This document shows, piece by piece, positions 49,347 through 51,167 of a DNA stretch of 51,167 bases (positions are counted from its first letter, which is position 1; every line of letters starts with the position of its first letter). The notes under the pieces are model-generated. The model was not told where the DNA came from. It worked only from the letters and a program-made list of their open reading frames with translations, and did no database searches. Source of the stretch: Stercoripulliclostridium_A sp045577735 (GTDB taxonomy: Bacteria > Bacillota > Clostridia > Christensenellales > DTU072); the NCBI GenBank assembly GCA_045577735.1, contig JAZNIY010000007.1:1-51167 (forward strand), written 5' to 3'. The position numbers and the translations under genes were made by a program.

Positions 49347-49691
49347 ATGGCTCAACATCACAGTGGCGATTTGCTAAGAGGACACACCGAAACGATTATT
49401 CTTCGCATCCTTATGGAGGGCGATTCCTACGGCTACGAAATTGCTAAAAAGATAGTCGACGGGGGAGAAGGCATAATAGAGGTTAAAGATGCTACCATAT
49501 ATACTGCGTTCAGAAGAATGGAGGACGAGGGGCTTCTTGCTACCTACTGGGGCGACGGCGTTGGCGGTGCAAGAAGACGTTACTACTCCATTACCGAAAA
49601 GGGTAAAAGACGTTACGCTACCGAGGTTCTCGAGTGGGAAAAGGTAAATCGCATTTTGAATAAGCTCATCAAGGGAGAGAACAATGCTTAA
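49347..49691 (+). CDS. PadR family transcriptional regulator
   Basis: A 114-residue winged-helix protein. LLRGHTETIILRILMEGDSYGYEIAKKI is the PadR start, ATIYTAFRRMEDEGLLATYW the recognition helix, and GGARRRYYSITEKGKRRY the wing. It belongs to the short PadR group that is encoded with HAAS/DUF1700 membrane proteins, where it represses the operon until a signal (often envelope stress or an antibiotic) arrives. AGGGGGCAG lies before the ATG. The next gene overlaps its end by eight bases. Confidence 0.93.
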   Translation: MAQHHSGDLLRGHTETIILRILMEGDSYGYEIAKKIVDGGEGIIEVKDATIYTAFRRMEDEGLLATYWGDGVGGARRRYYSITEKGKRRYATEVLEWEKVNRILNKLIKGENNA

Positions 49692-50448
49692 TAGATTTAA
49701 AGAATATTTGGACAAAACTTTTAAGTATCTACCCTACACTAAGGAAGCCGACGAACTTAGGGAAGAGATACTCTCCGGCCTTATGGAAAGGGCAGAGGAG
49801 CTAAGGGAGAACGGCAAAACCGAGGACGAAATTTTCACCATCTGCGTGGAAAGTTTGGGCGATTACACCGAGTCGATAAGAGCACTAAAAAGGAGACCGT
49901 TTGCCGTACTTAAGGATACCAAATTCCAAAAGGGTGTGCTTGGTGTAGTATGCTTTATTCTCTCTTGCGTAGTGACTTATTTGGTACTTGGCGTAACCCT
50001 TAATTACTGGGGTGAAGGGGCACTTATAATCTTCCCGACAATGAGCGCGCTTATCTATATTTTTATTGCGGGAAGCATGCTTTTACGCAACTTCAAATTC
50101 AAAAGACATTTTACTACCGGAATGCTCATTGCAAGTATACTGGTACTAATTGACGTTGCGCTGTTTTTCATACTTTGGGAGTGTGGAATTGCACCAAAAT
50201 ACGCTTGGGTAGTCTTTCCTTACATACCATTTTTAATTACCCTAAGTCACCTTGTAACGAGGGGAATAATTCGCAAGAAAAAGATATATTTTATATCCTA
50301 TTTTTTACTCATATTTACTACGATAACTGCCGTATATCTTACTGCAAGCATGCTTACGGGACTATGGCACCCATTGTGGATAATCTTTGTAGTCGGGGCG
50401 TTGTTAGGGGTAGCCTTTGTTTTTTGGCGACCTACTTCACAAAACTAA
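49684..50448 (+). CDS. HAAS/DUF1700-type membrane protein, C-terminus from a repeat
   Basis: A 254-residue protein. The N-terminal HAAS domain (about 1-75: FKEYLDKTFKYLP..EADELREEILSGLMERAEEL..GKTEDEIFTICVESLGD) is the helical module found next to PadR regulators. Six or so hydrophobic helices follow (about 85-105, 112-132, 140-160, 165-185, 200-220, 228-243). The function of the membrane part is unknown. The final residues (about FVFWRPTSQN and the stop codon) are encoded by the left arm of element E17, so the native C-terminus was probably replaced when the element arrived. Overlaps padR by eight bases. Confidence 0.85.
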   Translation: MLNRFKEYLDKTFKYLPYTKEADELREEILSGLMERAEELRENGKTEDEIFTICVESLGDYTESIRALKRRPFAVLKDTKFQKGVLGVVCFILSCVVTYLVLGVTLNYWGEGALIIFPTMSALIYIFIAGSMLLRNFKFKRHFTTGMLIASILVLIDVALFFILWECGIAPKYAWVVFPYIPFLITLSHLVTRGIIRKKKIYFISYFLLIFTTITAVYLTASMLTGLWHPLWIIFVVGALLGVAFVFWRPTSQN

Positions 50449-50534
50449 AAGTCTCCCTTCGGGTCATGTACGCCTAGTACACTCCCCTTGGGAGATTTTC
50501 TTTTGTTCGTATCTCATCCAAAAAACAAAGTCTA
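50411..50534 (+). repeat. Nested hairpin element E17 overlapping the HAAS protein 3' end
   Basis: Left arm TAGCCTTTGTTTTTTGG-C-GACCTAC, right arm GTATCTC-AT-CCAAAAAACAAAGTCTA, inner AAGTCTCCC / GGGAGATTTT, apical TGTAC-GCCTA-GTACA. The first 38 bases are inside the CDS. Confidence 0.92.
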
Positions 50535-50836
50535 CCAGAGGTGTAGGAAAAGTAAGAGGGCACTCAAACTAAATAATAAGGTTTTTTGGCGAATTAGTTA
50601 GAAAAATAGAATAAAAACTCAAAAACGCGCTAGTTTGGACTTGGAAAGTGCGGAATGCGGAGCAACGCCTGCGATAAGTAAGTGGTGTAACGCAAGCGTG
50701 TGATTTTTGCTTGAGCAAGTGATGTAACGTAAACGTTGTGGTGAACGCTAACGCGTGATTACTTCACTCCGTTTCACTTCGCTCACAAGGAATAATTTTA
50801 GTTTTTTTCCTATTTTTACCTGTGTTAAGCCTCTAA
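50535..50836. repeat. Linker, element halves, CCGCACT units and GTGAT mini-hairpins
   Basis: 50535-50582 linker, 50583-50600 left-half remnant (TTTTTTGGCGAATTAG), 50623-50640 left-arm remnant of the ACGCGCTAG type, 50645-50663 reversed CCGCACT units, 50670-50790 mini-hairpin array (GTGAT/GTGGT units with TTTGCTTGAGCAA, AACGTAAACGTT, ACGCTAACGCGT). No gene is seen in 50449-51167. Confidence 0.75.
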
Positions 50837-50933
50837 TAGACTTTGGTTTTTAGATGCTAGACAAGGAAAAGTGAAAAAACCGAAAGGTTGCTGTACTAGC
50901 GTACTGCTCCTTGAGATTTTTTTGCTATTGACA
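50837..50933 (-). repeat. Nested hairpin element E18, cut by adapter
   Basis: Reverse copy, near-identical to the reverse complement of E1. It runs normally to TTTGCTATTGAC and then stops exactly where the library adapter begins. Confidence 0.88.
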
Positions 50934-51017
50934 AAGTCGGAGGCCAAGCGGTCTTAGGAAGACAACCCAGTCAGGCAACTCCTTGGCTCACAGAACGACA
51001 TGGCTACGATCCGACTT
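50934..51017. other. MGI/DNBSEQ sequencing adapter (artefact)
   Basis: Begins AAGTCGGAGGCCAAGCGG, then the rest of the 32-base forward adapter, a 10-base index (CCCAGTCAGG, 50966-50975), and the reverse complement of the 42-base reverse adapter, ending CGATCCGACTT. 32 + 10 + 42 gives exactly the 84 bases seen. It is not part of the organism's genome. Confidence 0.96.
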
Positions 51018-51113
51018 CAAGGATTTATTTAAGCACGAAGCAACGCGCTTGCGATAAGTAAGTGGTGTAACGCAAGCGTGTGATTTTTGCTTGAGCAAGT
51101 GATGTAACGCAAG
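51018..51113. repeat. Short genomic insert between two adapters: GTGAT mini-hairpins
   Basis: A 96-base stretch of mini-hairpin module (ACGCGCTTGCG, AACGCAAGCGT, TTTGCTTGAGCAA) lying between two adapter copies. It probably comes from a short library insert read through at both ends. Its link to the rest of the contig is unreliable. Confidence 0.8.
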
Positions 51114-51167
51114 AAGTCGGAGGCCAAGCGGTCTTAGGAAGACAACCCAGTCAGGCAACTCCTTGGC
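51114..51167. other. Second MGI/DNBSEQ adapter copy, cut by the window end
   Basis: The first 54 bases of the same adapter arrangement with the same index, ending CAACTCCTTGGC at the edge. Confidence 0.95.

Noticed and set aside
11642..50534. Integron attC sites (gene followed by a folded site in fixed orientation)
   Set aside because: The layout is alike, but the outer arms vary and do not show the GTTRRRY/RYYYAAC core. No integron integrase is in the window, and the genes are long operons of housekeeping type on both strands.
50934..51017. tRNA-like or mobile element end
   Set aside because: The 84 bases match a library adapter pair with index exactly in length and order.

Overview
The window looks like one nearly complete contig from an uncultured, anaerobic, gut-type Firmicute of class Clostridia. 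The basis is: Firmicute-style rplU-prp-rpmA with a Prp-cleaved L27 leader, many small lipoproteins with BspA-type leucine-rich repeats, a ferredoxin-dependent 2-oxoacid oxidoreductase, PadR and FloA/NfeD genes, and strong Shine-Dalgarno sites. A finer assignment would be a guess. Both ends lie in copies of the same dispersed repeat. From 50934 on, the sequence contains MGI/DNBSEQ library adapter (50934-51017 and 51114-51167), so the last about 230 bases are an assembly artefact.

Layout. 1-450: repeat debris and a promoter. 483-5670: an unknown membrane protein, a GPH symporter / M20 peptidase / MaoC operon, and a convergent TspO-like gene. 5762-11644: lipoprotein, tsaC, rpiB, LRR lipoprotein, manA. 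11920-12864: ROK sugar kinase. 13300-15768: L21 leader, rplU, prp, rpmA, an OGG-type glycosylase and a NYN protein. 16235-22105: ferredoxin plus three 2-oxoacid oxidoreductase subunits, nfeD, floA, a small ORF and malQ. 22729-25064: divergent phosphopantetheinyl transferase and a large lipoprotein. 25646-25849: a structured small RNA with its own promoter and terminator. 25972-28373: two-component system and dtd. 29024-32541: a 47-residue zinc ribbon (minus strand) and a 1061-residue LRR lipoprotein. 33015-35478: uracil permease and upp. 36026-42893: YitT protein, SecB-like protein, nucleotidyltransferase and a double 5'-nucleotidase. 43276-47625 (minus): pckG, a short-chain dehydrogenase and lysA. 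47780-50448: MFS transporter, PadR regulator and HAAS/DUF1700-type membrane protein.

Together the genes suggest a fermentative cell that takes up and phosphorylates sugars (ROK kinase, ManA, RpiB, MalQ), oxidises 2-oxoacids to acyl-CoA with ferredoxin, links to gluconeogenesis or anaplerosis through PckG, salvages uracil and nucleotides (5'-nucleotidase, UraA, Upp), and displays several lipoproteins.

The most unusual feature is between the genes. A family of about 125-bp nested hairpin elements (at least 17 copies plus halves) has stems that change together while a small asymmetric internal loop (C opposite AT) and an apical loop stay fixed. Eleven copies begin at, within, or a few bases after a stop codon, always in the sense orientation of the gene they follow. 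They close transcription units that lack an ordinary terminator, while units with an ordinary hairpin/T-run terminator lack the element. Further repeat modules (a linker, tandem mini-hairpins on a GTGAT frame, and CCGCACT-type 7-8-mers) fill the rest of the intergenic space. Other points of interest are four promoters with a (CG)4 tract in the -35/-10 spacer, and two genes whose promoter places transcription start on the ATG (leaderless).
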